Made by a program: the position numbers and the translations under genes. Below are positions 1 to 8,060 of a stretch of DNA of 64,000 bases, one piece after another. The notes below the pieces were generated by a model. That model searched no databases. It was not told where the DNA came from and saw only the letters and a program-made list of their open reading frames with translations. Where the stretch lies: assembly GCA_964593795.1 (NCBI GenBank), contig CAZQJC010000259.1, positions 80,202-144,201 of the forward strand, read 5' to 3'. Every line of letters begins with the position of its first letter. Position 1 is the stretch's first letter. The stretch is from JAHFDS01 sp964593795. GTDB lineage: Bacteria > Myxococcota_A > Polyangia > JAHFDS01.

Positions 1-96
1 GGAAAGGTCATGCGCGCAGCGACTCGCGCGGCGCTGCGCGATGGCGCGCTGCGCATCCTGTGGCGGGATGTGCTCGGAGGCCCTGCTACACCTTGA
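1..96 (+). CDS. C-terminal tail of an unidentified protein (partial)
   Basis: An open frame enters from the left edge and gives 31 residues (GKVMRAATRAALRDG... ending LGGPATP) before a TGA at 94-96. The composition, with regular Arg/Ala/Leu and a tryptophan, fits a real C-terminus, but the piece is too short to assign to a family. It converges on the dioxygenase gene and overlaps its 3' end by 11 bp, a layout also seen at 8017-8060. It could equally be a chance open frame. Confidence 0.33.
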   Translation, partial: GKVMRAATRAALRDGALRILWRDVLGGPATP

Positions 97-838
97 AGCG
101 GTACTCCCGACCGGGCAGGCGTTCGATGTCCGGCGGATAGCTCGCCCGCTTGGCCGTGAAGTAGGCCTCGTAGTGGTCGCCGTGCGCGGCGGCGTTGTAG
201 GTCAGGTAGAGGATCCGACGCCCTCGTTGCGAGCGATTCGAGCCCGACTGGTGCGGCACGAAGGAGTCGAAGAACAGCGCGTCGCCGGGTCGCATGGGCA
301 CAGGCTCGAATCGCAGGGACGCCAGCGCCGCGCCCTCGAGCGGGCGCCAGCGCTCGCCGATGAGCGCCCGGAGCCGACGCCCCGGGGCGAGCTCGAGACA
401 CCCGTTTTCCACGGTGACTTCGTCGACCGCCAGCGCGACGCTGACATGGAGGGGGGCGTAGTCCTCCCAGCCCGCCTGGGCGTCCTGGTGCGGGGTGAAG
501 CCCGCCCCGCCCGCGGGCTTGAGGTTCACCTTGTCCTTGAACAGCACGGCGGGCTCCCCGAGCAGCGAGGCTACCGCTTGTGCGAGGGGCCCGCGGTCCA
601 TCCACTCGCCGAGACCCGCATGGAAGCGGCGAAAGTACTCGATACGGTGGTCCTCGTCGTACTTCCAGACGCCGCCTGGGCGCGACGGGGCTGCCTCGAG
701 CTCGCCGACCCAGTCAGCCAGCTGCGAGAGCTCCCGATCGGACAGGAGACCTGGAACGGCGCAAGCGCCCGTGGCCTCGAAGGTCGCGACTTGCTCGGAG
801 CTCAGCATTGTTGCGGCCGAGGATACCCGGTCAGTCAT
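86..838 (-). CDS. Phytanoyl-CoA dioxygenase (PhyH) family Fe(II)/2-oxoglutarate oxygenase
   Basis: A 250-residue cytoplasmic non-haem iron oxygenase, predicted to hydroxylate a small molecule or lipid using 2-oxoglutarate and O2. The metal triad is visible as HQD (in TPHQDAQAGW) and a distal His in FVPHQSGSN, followed by the 2-OG-binding Arg in the RGRRILYLTYN strand. PhyH proteins are usually 250-300 residues, so it is full length. The ATG at 838 is chosen because it overlaps the stop of the upstream YjbH-like gene (ATGACTGA, 8 bp); a longer in-frame extension to 1027 is low-complexity Arg/Ser shadow sequence. The coupling puts it in the exopolysaccharide operon. The substrate is unknown; tailoring of a sugar, lipid or secondary metabolite is possible. 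Confidence 0.85.
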   Translation of the reverse strand: MTDRVSSAATMLSSEQVATFEATGACAVPGLLSDRELSQLADWVGELEAAPSRPGGVWKYDEDHRIEYFRRFHAGLGEWMDRGPLAQAVASLLGEPAVLFKDKVNLKPAGGAGFTPHQDAQAGWEDYAPLHVSVALAVDEVTVENGCLELAPGRRLRALIGERWRPLEGAALASLRFEPVPMRPGDALFFDSFVPHQSGSNRSQRGRRILYLTYNAAAHGDHYEAYFTAKRASYPPDIERLPGREYRFKV

Positions 839-2807
839 CGCGGTAGCGCAGGTAGGCCTCGCGCAGGCGCGGCAGGTGGGCGAGGAGCGTGGCGGTGCCC
901 GTGCGTCCGGCGTTCGAGAAGGCGTCGGAGAGGTTGACGCTGGTCTCCGGTATCCAGCCGAGGCCGGGGAAGAACGTGTTGAGCCGGTTGACCGTCGAGA
1001 TCTGGCGGTAACGAAAGCGCGGATCACCGCGTAGCTGCGCGAAGGCTGGGCGCATGTCGCGCCGCGGGGTCAGCGGGAAGGTGAACTGGATGCCCGCGAT
1101 GTCCACGAGCGTTCGGCGGAAGAACAGCCCGACCTCGGTGTCGCCGAACAGCCGCGCGACCTCGAGCTCGACGCCCTGGTCGCCCCTGAAGTAGCGCCCC
1201 AGGGTCACCTCGAGCGAGAGATCGAGGGAGGCCAGCCACAACCGGTACGAGCCCAGGGCGCTCGCGAAGGACTCGTCGTACCGGTCGCGGAAGTAGGCAC
1301 CGCGCACCCGCAGCCGGTGGGCGCCGTCCGGGCTCGTCCACTGCACCTGGCCCAGCGTCCCGAGCTTGTTACGCCCGTAGAGCCCGACACCTGCGAGGCC
1401 GAGCACGCCGGGCGCGAGGGCCACGGCCTGATGGAGCAGCGCATGCTCGACGTGAGCGTCCTTGCGGTCGGCGCGGAAGTAGCGGCCGTCCTCGTACCCG
1501 CTGCTCCACAGGACGGGGATCTCGAGCGCCGCCTCGACGAGCGCGCCGCGCCACAGGGCCAGCCTGGCCTCCGGGTGCACGCCGACCAGGAAGTCGAGCA
1601 TCGCCAGATCCGTCGCGAGGTACGTGGCGATCGATGGGGCGAGCACGAGCTGCACGCGGCCCGCGCTCCGGCTGCGGCGCGGGGTCGCCACGCGCAGGTC
1701 GGACGGGTCCGACAGGCAGGTCGTCCATTCGAGCTGCCCCTCGACGAGCGCGCGAGCCTCGCCGCGCTCGAAGTACGCGCGGCTCGCGGCGGCCGGGGCC
1801 CACAGCTCGCGCACGCGCAGCCCGCGGCGCAGCTCGACGAGCACGATCCAGCCCGTGTTCGCCGGGGCGTGGCGAGCGGCGAGCCCGAGCGCGACCCCGA
1901 GGCCGTCGAGCGCGTTGCTGTTCCAGCGGTTGTCCTCGAGCTCGACGACGAGGACGCCCTCGCCTCTCGCGCCGACGAGGACCTCGTCGAAGCCGCGCGC
2001 CACGAGCGCGTCGGACAGGGCGACGAGCGCGTCGCCGCCCGCGATCTCGAAGGGCTCGAGCGGTGGCCCTGGCAACGCCGGCAGGCCCTCGGGGACCGGC
2101 TCGCCTGGAGACACGCCGAGGGCCGCCACGACCCCGGCGCCGAGCTCGAAGTCGGTGGGGTGGGCGCCGAGCGTGCTCTCGACGAGCCCCACCAGGGCAA
2201 GGGGTGTCTGCCCGACCCGGAGGGGGAGCTGCACCCGCGCCCCGAGGCGCGTCTGGCGGTCGGAGTGGTCCCCCAGCAGGTGGAGCCAGGGCACCGGGCG
2301 GAGCTCGAGGCCGCCGAACGCGCCGTCGAGGCGATCGGGTCCGAGGCCGTAGCCGGCGGTGAGGCGCGCGAAGGCCACCGTCTCGGTCGCCACGACGTAG
2401 CGGCTCCGGGAGTAAAGGCCCTCGCCGCCGTAGTCATCGACGCCCACCGCCAGCGCGGGCAGCCAGCGGCTGAGCCGTGGCAGGGGAAGCTGCAGCTTCG
2501 CGTGCACGGCGAGGTCACGGATCCGGAAGACAGGCGTCTGATCCGACGCGCGGGCGCCCACCTCGAGGAACGGCGCCAGCCCAAGCGTGAGCGCGAACGT
2601 GTTCATGGCGCCGAAGGCGCGCCAGCGCGGATCGGGCGCGTCGGTGTAGAAGGCCGTCAGGGTGCCTTCCGCCGGCACCAGCGCGTCGGGGATGCGCAGA
2701 AGGCCGCTCGCGCCGCGCAGGTTGGGTGAGGCGGCCGGCTGCGCCGTGGCGGGCCGTGGGAGGCCGATGGCCGCGACCACCACGATCAGCACCGCACCCG
2801 GCCGCAT
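831..2807 (-). CDS. YjbH-like exopolysaccharide outer-membrane protein
   Basis: A 658-residue protein with a cleavable signal peptide (residues 1-22, ending ATAQPA) followed by a SGLLRIPDA segment typical of the YjbH/GfcD family, whose members lie in the outer membrane and take part in polysaccharide secretion. The rest is rich in alternating beta-strand patterns with many Arg, Tyr and Trp residues, consistent with a large beta-barrel. There is no lipobox cysteine. YjbH proteins are about 650-700 residues, so the size agrees. It diverges from the nucleotidyltransferase gene across 115 bp and is translationally coupled to the PhyH gene. With the SLBB export protein nearby it probably forms part of the envelope exit route for the polymer. 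Confidence 0.75.
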   Translation of the reverse strand: MRPGAVLIVVVAAIGLPRPATAQPAASPNLRGASGLLRIPDALVPAEGTLTAFYTDAPDPRWRAFGAMNTFALTLGLAPFLEVGARASDQTPVFRIRDLAVHAKLQLPLPRLSRWLPALAVGVDDYGGEGLYSRSRYVVATETVAFARLTAGYGLGPDRLDGAFGGLELRPVPWLHLLGDHSDRQTRLGARVQLPLRVGQTPLALVGLVESTLGAHPTDFELGAGVVAALGVSPGEPVPEGLPALPGPPLEPFEIAGGDALVALSDALVARGFDEVLVGARGEGVLVVELEDNRWNSNALDGLGVALGLAARHAPANTGWIVLVELRRGLRVRELWAPAAASRAYFERGEARALVEGQLEWTTCLSDPSDLRVATPRRSRSAGRVQLVLAPSIATYLATDLAMLDFLVGVHPEARLALWRGALVEAALEIPVLWSSGYEDGRYFRADRKDAHVEHALLHQAVALAPGVLGLAGVGLYGRNKLGTLGQVQWTSPDGAHRLRVRGAYFRDRYDESFASALGSYRLWLASLDLSLEVTLGRYFRGDQGVELEVARLFGDTEVGLFFRRTLVDIAGIQFTFPLTPRRDMRPAFAQLRGDPRFRYRQISTVNRLNTFFPGLGWIPETSVNLSDAFSNAGRTGTATLLAHLPRLREAYLRYRDD

Positions 2808-2910
2808 GCCGCCCGAGCTTGCCGTGTGCGCGCAGCCGGGCGCAACTTCGGCGCAGGTGCATCGCCTGCGAGGGCCTCTGGAACCCGCGAGCCGCCGCGC
2901 GAAGACCGCC

Positions 2911-2916
2911 TATCAT
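2911..2916 (+). promoter_or_regulatory. Candidate -10 box (TATCAT) for a leaderless start
   Basis: TATCAT lies 6 nt upstream of the ATG at 2923, so transcription would begin at or next to the start codon. There is no purine-rich ribosome binding site between them and no clear -35. It supports the choice of 2923 over the longer upstream frame. Confidence 0.45.
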
Positions 2917-2922
2917 GGACAC

Positions 2923-3711
2923 ATGCATTCCCGTCCCGCCCAGCGGGCGAAGCCGCCGCGGGGCGGCGGGGTGGCGAGCGCCGTCATCCTGGCCGCCGGG
3001 CTCGGCACGCGCCTCGGCGCCGTGCTCGACGCCCTGCCGAAGGCGTTGCTCGAGGTCGGTCCAGAGCGCCTGCTCGGTCGCAGCCTGCGGTTGCTTGCCG
3101 CGCAAGGCATCGTGGAGGTGACGATCGTCGTAGGCTTCCGCGCCGACGAGATCGCGCGCTTCACGACGGGAATCCCGGGTGTGCGCCTGGTGGAGAACGC
3201 TCGCTACGCGAGCACGGGGACGCTCGCGTCGCTGGCTGTGGCGCTGCCCTGCGTGCGCCGTCCTTTCTTGCTGCTCGAGGGTGACCTGCTGTACGAGCCG
3301 CGGGCGCTCTCGGCGCTGCTCGCGCATCCCGAAGAGGACGTCATCCTCGCTTCGGGTCCGACCGGCGCGGGCGATGAGGTGTGGATCGAGGCCCCTTCCG
3401 GGCTGCTCGTGGCCATGTCCAAGGACCGCGCCGCCGTCGCCTCGGTGCAAGGAGAGCTGGTCGGGATCTCCAAGATCTCGGCCGGGCTCGCCGATCGCCT
3501 CGCCGAGCTGGCCCGGGGCCCCCACGCCGACGCCCTGTGCTACGAGACCGACGGGCTCGTCCGCGCCGCTGCCAGCCAGCCCGTCCATGTGCACGTGGAC
3601 CCCGACCTGATCTGGGGAGAGATCGACGATCCCGGACACCTGCGGCGCGCACGCGAGATCCTGCTGCCGCGCCTCGCAAAGGCCGACGGTGCGGGCCCTG
3701 GGCTTTCTTGA
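2923..3711 (+). CDS. Sugar/phosphocholine-type nucleotidyltransferase (LicC/PntC-like)
   Basis: A 262-residue NTP_transferase fold enzyme predicted to attach CMP (or another NMP) to a phosphorylated small molecule. The nucleotide loop is LAAGLGTRLGAVLDALPK, the metal region is LLLEGDLLYEP, and the C-terminal IWGEIDDPGHL matches the WxEIDxxxDL ending typical of phosphocholine, glycerol-phosphate and 2-aminoethylphosphonate cytidylyltransferases rather than hexose enzymes. About 250-260 residues is the family norm. The start at 2923 leaves about 20 unstructured residues before the fold. It sits with polysaccharide genes, so it may activate a polymer substituent. With the phosphonopyruvate decarboxylase at 29038-30159 it could instead make CMP-aminoethylphosphonate; that link is inference. 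Confidence 0.75.
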   Translation: MHSRPAQRAKPPRGGGVASAVILAAGLGTRLGAVLDALPKALLEVGPERLLGRSLRLLAAQGIVEVTIVVGFRADEIARFTTGIPGVRLVENARYASTGTLASLAVALPCVRRPFLLLEGDLLYEPRALSALLAHPEEDVILASGPTGAGDEVWIEAPSGLLVAMSKDRAAVASVQGELVGISKISAGLADRLAELARGPHADALCYETDGLVRAAASQPVHVHVDPDLIWGEIDDPGHLRRAREILLPRLAKADGAGPGLS

Positions 3712-3745
3712 CGTCGCGGATGGGGCGAGCGACGCTGACGAGCGG

Positions 3746-6136
3746 ATGAAAAGCTCGCCGGCCGAGTCCTCTCCCAGGCCCTCGGTCACGCGGCGCGGCG
3801 CGTGCGGTGGGGCCCTGGTGGGCCTGCTAGTGGGCCTCACTGCGGCGCCGCCACCGCTGTGGGCGCAGTCCGCCGCGTCCGCGCTCGCGGGTGCGACGGC
3901 GGGCACGCCGCAGGTCCCCACGGTGGCCGTCAGCCCCGCGCAGGCCAGCCAGACGATCGTGCAGCCGCCGCCCGCGCCGGCGATCCCCATCTGCCCGGTT
4001 CCCCCCGGCCCGCCGGTCGCGGCGGCACCACCAGCCCCGCGTGGCGCGGCCAGCGGCAGCAGCCCCACCGACGCCTCCAAGGGCGGCGGCGCGGCCACGG
4101 GCGTTCCCAGCATCGACGGGCTCCTCGGCCAGATGGCGCGACAGGCGAGCGATCCGTTCGCCCAGGGCGGCTCGGCGGCCGGCGCCATGAGCGTCGAGCA
4201 GAGCTTCGCGAGCCAGCTCTTGCTCGAGGACTCGCAGGGCACGCTCCGCCAGTTCGGCTACGAGTTCTTCCAGCACCACGGGGGCAACCTGCAACCCGCG
4301 AACGACCTGCCCGTGGGCGCCGACTACACCCTCGGCCCGGACGACGTGCTCGTCCTTCACCTGTGGAACGTCGGCGACACGGGCGGGACCGCGCGCAGCC
4401 TTCCGCTCCTGGTCGAGCGGGACGGCACCGCGTTCGTGCCGGAGGTCGGCCCGGTGGCCATTTCGGGGATGACCTTCGCCGAGGCGACGCGGTTGCTCCA
4501 GGGACGGCTCCGCCGCGTCTACAAGCGCTTCGAGATGCACCTGACCATGGCCCGCCTGCGCTCGATCAAGGTGTTCGTCGTGGGCGACGTCATCCGGCCC
4601 GGTGCGTACGATCTGTCCTCCCTGTCCACGGCCTCGGGAGCCCTGGCGGCGGCGTGTGGGCCGAGCAAGTCCGGCAGCCTGCGCAGGATCAAGCTGCTGC
4701 GCGAGGGCAAGCCGGTCGCCGAGCTCGACTTCTACAGGTTCTTCCTCGAGGGAGATCGCTCGCAGGACGCGCGACTGCGCGCCGGTGACACGGTCCTCGT
4801 GCCGCACCTCGGAGACGTCGCCGCGATCGCAGGTCCGGTGCGTCGGCCGGGCATCCTGGAGCTCAGGGGCCCGACGCGCCTGAGCGCGCTGCTCGCGCTG
4901 GCGGGGGGGCTCCATCCGAGCGCGAATCGGCAGCGGATGCAGATCTTCCGGGTCGTCCCCGGCAAGGAGCGCGAGATCCTCGACCTCAACGTGGACCTCG
5001 ACGCCATCGGGGCGGGTCGGGGCGGCGCCCTGGATCCGCAGATCTGGAACGGCGATTTCGTTCGCATCAACGCCATCAAGACCACGCTCGAGAACACGGT
5101 CGGCATCGTGGGCGCCGTGCGGAACCCGGGACCGCACGCCTTTCGGCCCGGCATGCGCCTCGGTGAGCTGCTGACGCGTGATCAGATGACCGAAGACGCC
5201 TTCTGGGAGCGCGCCGAGCTGGTGCGCACGGATCCGATTCGGTACACGAGCCGGGTGATCCCGTTCTCGCCCAGGCGGCTCTTGCTCGAGGGCGTCGCGA
5301 GCGAGAACGTCGTGCTGCAGCGCCTGGACCGCGTCGTCGTGCAGAGCCAGGCCAAGCCCCCGGGCATGGTGACCGTGCAGGGTGAGGTGGTGCGCCCCGG
5401 CGCGTATACCCGGCAGCCCAAGGAGCGAATCTCCTCCGTGCTCAAGCGCGCAGGCGGGCTCACCGAGAGCGCGTTTCCCGAGGGCATCGTCCTTGTCCGC
5501 GAGTCGGCCCGAGCGGCACACCAGGCCGAGCTCAACAGGTTCGTCTCCATGCAGCGGCAGCTCCTCTTGTCGGAGGCGGCCGCCCTGTCCTCCGGTGCCG
5601 CTGGCATCGTGATCGGAGCCGGTCAGGGCACCGCGGCCCTCGGCGTCACCCAGGAGCAGCTGGCACTGCAGTCGCAGCTGGCCGCGCTCGGCGAGCTGGC
5701 TGCTCGATCCGCCTCTGGCCGCGTCATCATCCGCGCCTCCTCCATCGCGGCGCTCGAGGGCAGCCCGAGCGACCTGGTGCTCGAGGTCGGGGACTCCATC
5801 ACGGTGCCGGAGCGACCGCAGACCGTCAGCGTCATCGGTGGCGTTCGCAACCCTGCGATCTTCACGTACCAGGCCGGCCTGGAGGCCAATGACTACCTCA
5901 CGCTGGCGGGTGGCCTGACCCGCCACGCGCGCAAGGACGAAGGCTACGTCGTGCGGGCCAACGGCTCGGCCGATCTGTCGCTCAAGAGCCCGCTCGGGGT
6001 CGGAGACACCATCGTGATTCCCGAGCGTATCGAGCCCGAGACCCGCACGCTGCCCGTCCTGGTCACCTTGAGCGCCATCTTCGCCTCGCTGGCGACCGCG
6101 GCGCTGGCGATCGTGGTGATCGATCGGATTCGCTGA
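3746..6136 (+). CDS. Multi-SLBB polysaccharide export protein (Wza-like)
   Basis: About 796 residues. There is a signal peptide (residues about 20-45, ending LWAQSA), then a Pro/Ala-rich linker, a Poly_export domain (about 185-290, with LGPDDVLVLHLWNVG) and several SLBB domains recognisable by repeats such as VVGDVIRPGAYDL, AIAGPVRRPGIL, IVGAVRNPGPHAF, VQGEVVRPGAYTR and VIGGVRNPAIF. The C-terminus is one hydrophobic helix followed by VVIDRIR. This is much longer than E. coli Wza (about 380) because of the extra SLBB units. It forms the periplasmic/outer-membrane conduit for the polymer. It lacks a lipobox. The start is uncertain: an upstream in-frame codon at 3689 overlaps the previous gene. 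The methyltransferase follows after 2 bp. Confidence 0.85.
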   Translation: MKSSPAESSPRPSVTRRGACGGALVGLLVGLTAAPPPLWAQSAASALAGATAGTPQVPTVAVSPAQASQTIVQPPPAPAIPICPVPPGPPVAAAPPAPRGAASGSSPTDASKGGGAATGVPSIDGLLGQMARQASDPFAQGGSAAGAMSVEQSFASQLLLEDSQGTLRQFGYEFFQHHGGNLQPANDLPVGADYTLGPDDVLVLHLWNVGDTGGTARSLPLLVERDGTAFVPEVGPVAISGMTFAEATRLLQGRLRRVYKRFEMHLTMARLRSIKVFVVGDVIRPGAYDLSSLSTASGALAAACGPSKSGSLRRIKLLREGKPVAELDFYRFFLEGDRSQDARLRAGDTVLVPHLGDVAAIAGPVRRPGILELRGPTRLSALLALAGGLHPSANRQRMQIFRVVPGKEREILDLNVDLDAIGAGRGGALDPQIWNGDFVRINAIKTTLENTVGIVGAVRNPGPHAFRPGMRLGELLTRDQMTEDAFWERAELVRTDPIRYTSRVIPFSPRRLLLEGVASENVVLQRLDRVVVQSQAKPPGMVTVQGEVVRPGAYTRQPKERISSVLKRAGGLTESAFPEGIVLVRESARAAHQAELNRFVSMQRQLLLSEAAALSSGAAGIVIGAGQGTAALGVTQEQLALQSQLAALGELAARSASGRVIIRASSIAALEGSPSDLVLEVGDSITVPERPQTVSVIGGVRNPAIFTYQAGLEANDYLTLAGGLTRHARKDEGYVVRANGSADLSLKSPLGVGDTIVIPERIEPETRTLPVLVTLSAIFASLATAALAIVVIDRIR

Positions 6137-6138
6137 CG

Positions 6139-6741
6139 GTGTCGCGGCGCGAGTCCGACGAGACCCACTGGCAGTGGCTGCGGTGGGCATTCCCGGCCGC
6201 CCTGAGCGGGCTGCGCGTGGTCGACCTCGGGTGCGGCTCGGGCGAGCTGTGCGCGCGCCTTGGCGCCGCGCGGGCCGTCGTCGTCGGCGTGGATCTGGTG
6301 CGACCGCGATCGTTCGATGACCGGGCCTCGCCCTTCTCCTTCGTGCAGATCAACCTCGACGACGACGCCTGGACCGAGGCGGTCAGGCGCTCGGGCCCCT
6401 TCGACCTCGTCGTCGCCTTCGACGTCCTCGAGCATCTCGAGTCGCCGTTCCGCTTCTTGCGCGGCTGTCGTTCCGTGGTGGCGCCCGGCGGGAGGCTCGT
6501 GCTGTCGACGCCGAACCTGCGATCGTGGGAGCGCCACCTGCGCCCGCGGAGATGGAGCGGCGTCGTCGACCCGCAGCACAAGTACCTGTTCGATGCGCAC
6601 AGCCTGCGCTTGCTGCTCGCACGGTCGGGGTGGAGCCCGACGGTCCTGCGGGCGCCCGTGCGCGCGCTGGCGCGGCTTCGCGGCCTCGTGCCGGCGATCG
6701 GTGGGCAGCTGCTCTGCGTGGCGACGCCGCAAGGGACATGA
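6139..6741 (+). CDS. SAM-dependent methyltransferase (class I)
   Basis: A 200-residue cytoplasmic methyltransferase. Motif I is VVDLGCGSGELC, the acidic end of strand 2 is GVDLVRP, motif II is FDLVVAFDVLEHL, and motif III is PGGRLVLSTPN, all in the usual order for the Methyltransf_11/23 group. It starts with GTG 2 bp after the SLBB protein stop and ends in an ATGA overlap with the polymerase, so the three are co-translated. Within a polysaccharide operon its likely target is a sugar or lipid-linked intermediate, but the acceptor cannot be read from the sequence. Confidence 0.82.
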   Translation: MSRRESDETHWQWLRWAFPAALSGLRVVDLGCGSGELCARLGAARAVVVGVDLVRPRSFDDRASPFSFVQINLDDDAWTEAVRRSGPFDLVVAFDVLEHLESPFRFLRGCRSVVAPGGRLVLSTPNLRSWERHLRPRRWSGVVDPQHKYLFDAHSLRLLLARSGWSPTVLRAPVRALARLRGLVPAIGGQLLCVATPQGT

Positions 6742-8060
6742 TCACCGTTCTTGCAGTCCTCGTCGCGCTCACCGCGCTGGCGGTCAGCGGCTACGTCGCC
6801 TGGCCGAGCCGCTGGAACGTGCCCGCCCACCTGCACCTCGGCTTCGTCGTGGTGGCGTATCTCGTACCGCTCTGCTTTCTGGGCGCGCTCGACGATCATT
6901 CCCCGACCCTCGTGGCGACCTACCGCAACATCCTCGTCGCCGGCGCGGCGTGCCACGTCGCCGGCGTCGTCGTCGGTGCCCGCGCGCCGGTGCACCGGTG
7001 GCTGGGCGAGCGGCTGGCCTGTCGGCGCCTGCCCCTGCCGCTGTTCGAGCGTCATGTGGCGCGCTGGTCGGGTGGTCTCGCGGCGCTGGCCATCGCCCTC
7101 GTCGTGCTCTCGTTCGTGGTGATGGGGTTCGTGCCGATGTTCGCCGAGGACCAGTTCGCGGCGAAGTTCCTCCGTGGCGAGTACCGGGACAGCTACCTGC
7201 CGGTGGCCGTCCCGTACCGGCTCGGCATCTCGCTGTCGGCCACGCTCGTGCCGGTGGTGCTCGCGGTGTGGTGGGACACGCGCAAGCACGTCTTTCTCCT
7301 GCTCGCCCTTTCGGCCGTCGCCGTGCTCACGATGACGCTCAGCCGCGCGCTCGCGTTCTCGGGGGTCATGCTGTTCGTCGGCCTCGTGGCAGCGCGGTCG
7401 CGCGCCTGGTTCGCGGGGTTCGTGCTCCTCGTCGCCATCGGGCTGCCGGTCCTGTCGGCGGCCAACTCGTTCGTGGGCACGCTCGCCGGCAAGGACGTCG
7501 AGCTGTCGCTCGACGACCGGGAAGCCGTGCTCCGGCTCGCGACGAGCGGCGTCCCGGACGTGGCCGACCACCTCGAGTTCCTGCGCAAGTTCGAGGAGCA
7601 GCCGGTGCTCACGTACGGGCGCACGTTCTTCGGCGGCCTCGTGCCGTTCAATTACAAGTGGAACCCTGGCGTGTACACGCTCGCGGTGCTCGATCCCTAC
7701 GAGGACGTCACGGAAGCCATCTCCGGCGGGCTCCGCCTGCCCGTCGCGATCTGGGGGTACACCGCGTTCTCCTGGGTCGGCGCCTTGCTCGTGCCCCTCC
7801 TGTCGGGGTTCCTGTGGGGGCAGGCGACGCGGTTCGCCCGGGAGCAGCTCGACGCGCGTTCGGTCGTGGTGTCGTCCGTCGTGATGACGCTCTACGTGAC
7901 GCTCGGCGAGCAGCTCCTGGAGATCTGCCTGCTCAGCCTGTACCGCGTCCCCGCGATCGCCGTGGCGCTCCTCCTGGCCTACGGGCTCCGCCCCTTGGAT
8001 CCCACCGAGCCCGCGCCTACGGGGGACCGTCGAAGCCGAGCCCGCGCAGCCAGCGCCTGA
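6738..8060 (+). CDS. Wzy-like O-antigen/exopolysaccharide polymerase
   Basis: A 440-residue integral membrane protein with about 10-12 hydrophobic helices and one larger extracytoplasmic loop (about 255-330) containing charged and aromatic residues, the usual architecture of Wzy polymerases. Sequence identity in this family is low, so the assignment rests on topology and on the neighbours (Wzz-, Wzx- and SLBB-type genes). The ATG at 6738 overlaps the methyltransferase stop (ATGA); a 71-residue upstream extension lacks membrane character. Its 3' end overlaps the oppositely oriented glycosidase-like gene by 44 bp. It would polymerise lipid-linked repeat units on the periplasmic face. Confidence 0.72.
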   Translation: MITVLAVLVALTALAVSGYVAWPSRWNVPAHLHLGFVVVAYLVPLCFLGALDDHSPTLVATYRNILVAGAACHVAGVVVGARAPVHRWLGERLACRRLPLPLFERHVARWSGGLAALAIALVVLSFVVMGFVPMFAEDQFAAKFLRGEYRDSYLPVAVPYRLGISLSATLVPVVLAVWWDTRKHVFLLLALSAVAVLTMTLSRALAFSGVMLFVGLVAARSRAWFAGFVLLVAIGLPVLSAANSFVGTLAGKDVELSLDDREAVLRLATSGVPDVADHLEFLRKFEEQPVLTYGRTFFGGLVPFNYKWNPGVYTLAVLDPYEDVTEAISGGLRLPVAIWGYTAFSWVGALLVPLLSGFLWGQATRFAREQLDARSVVVSSVVMTLYVTLGEQLLEICLLSLYRVPAIAVALLLAYGLRPLDPTEPAPTGDRRSRARAASA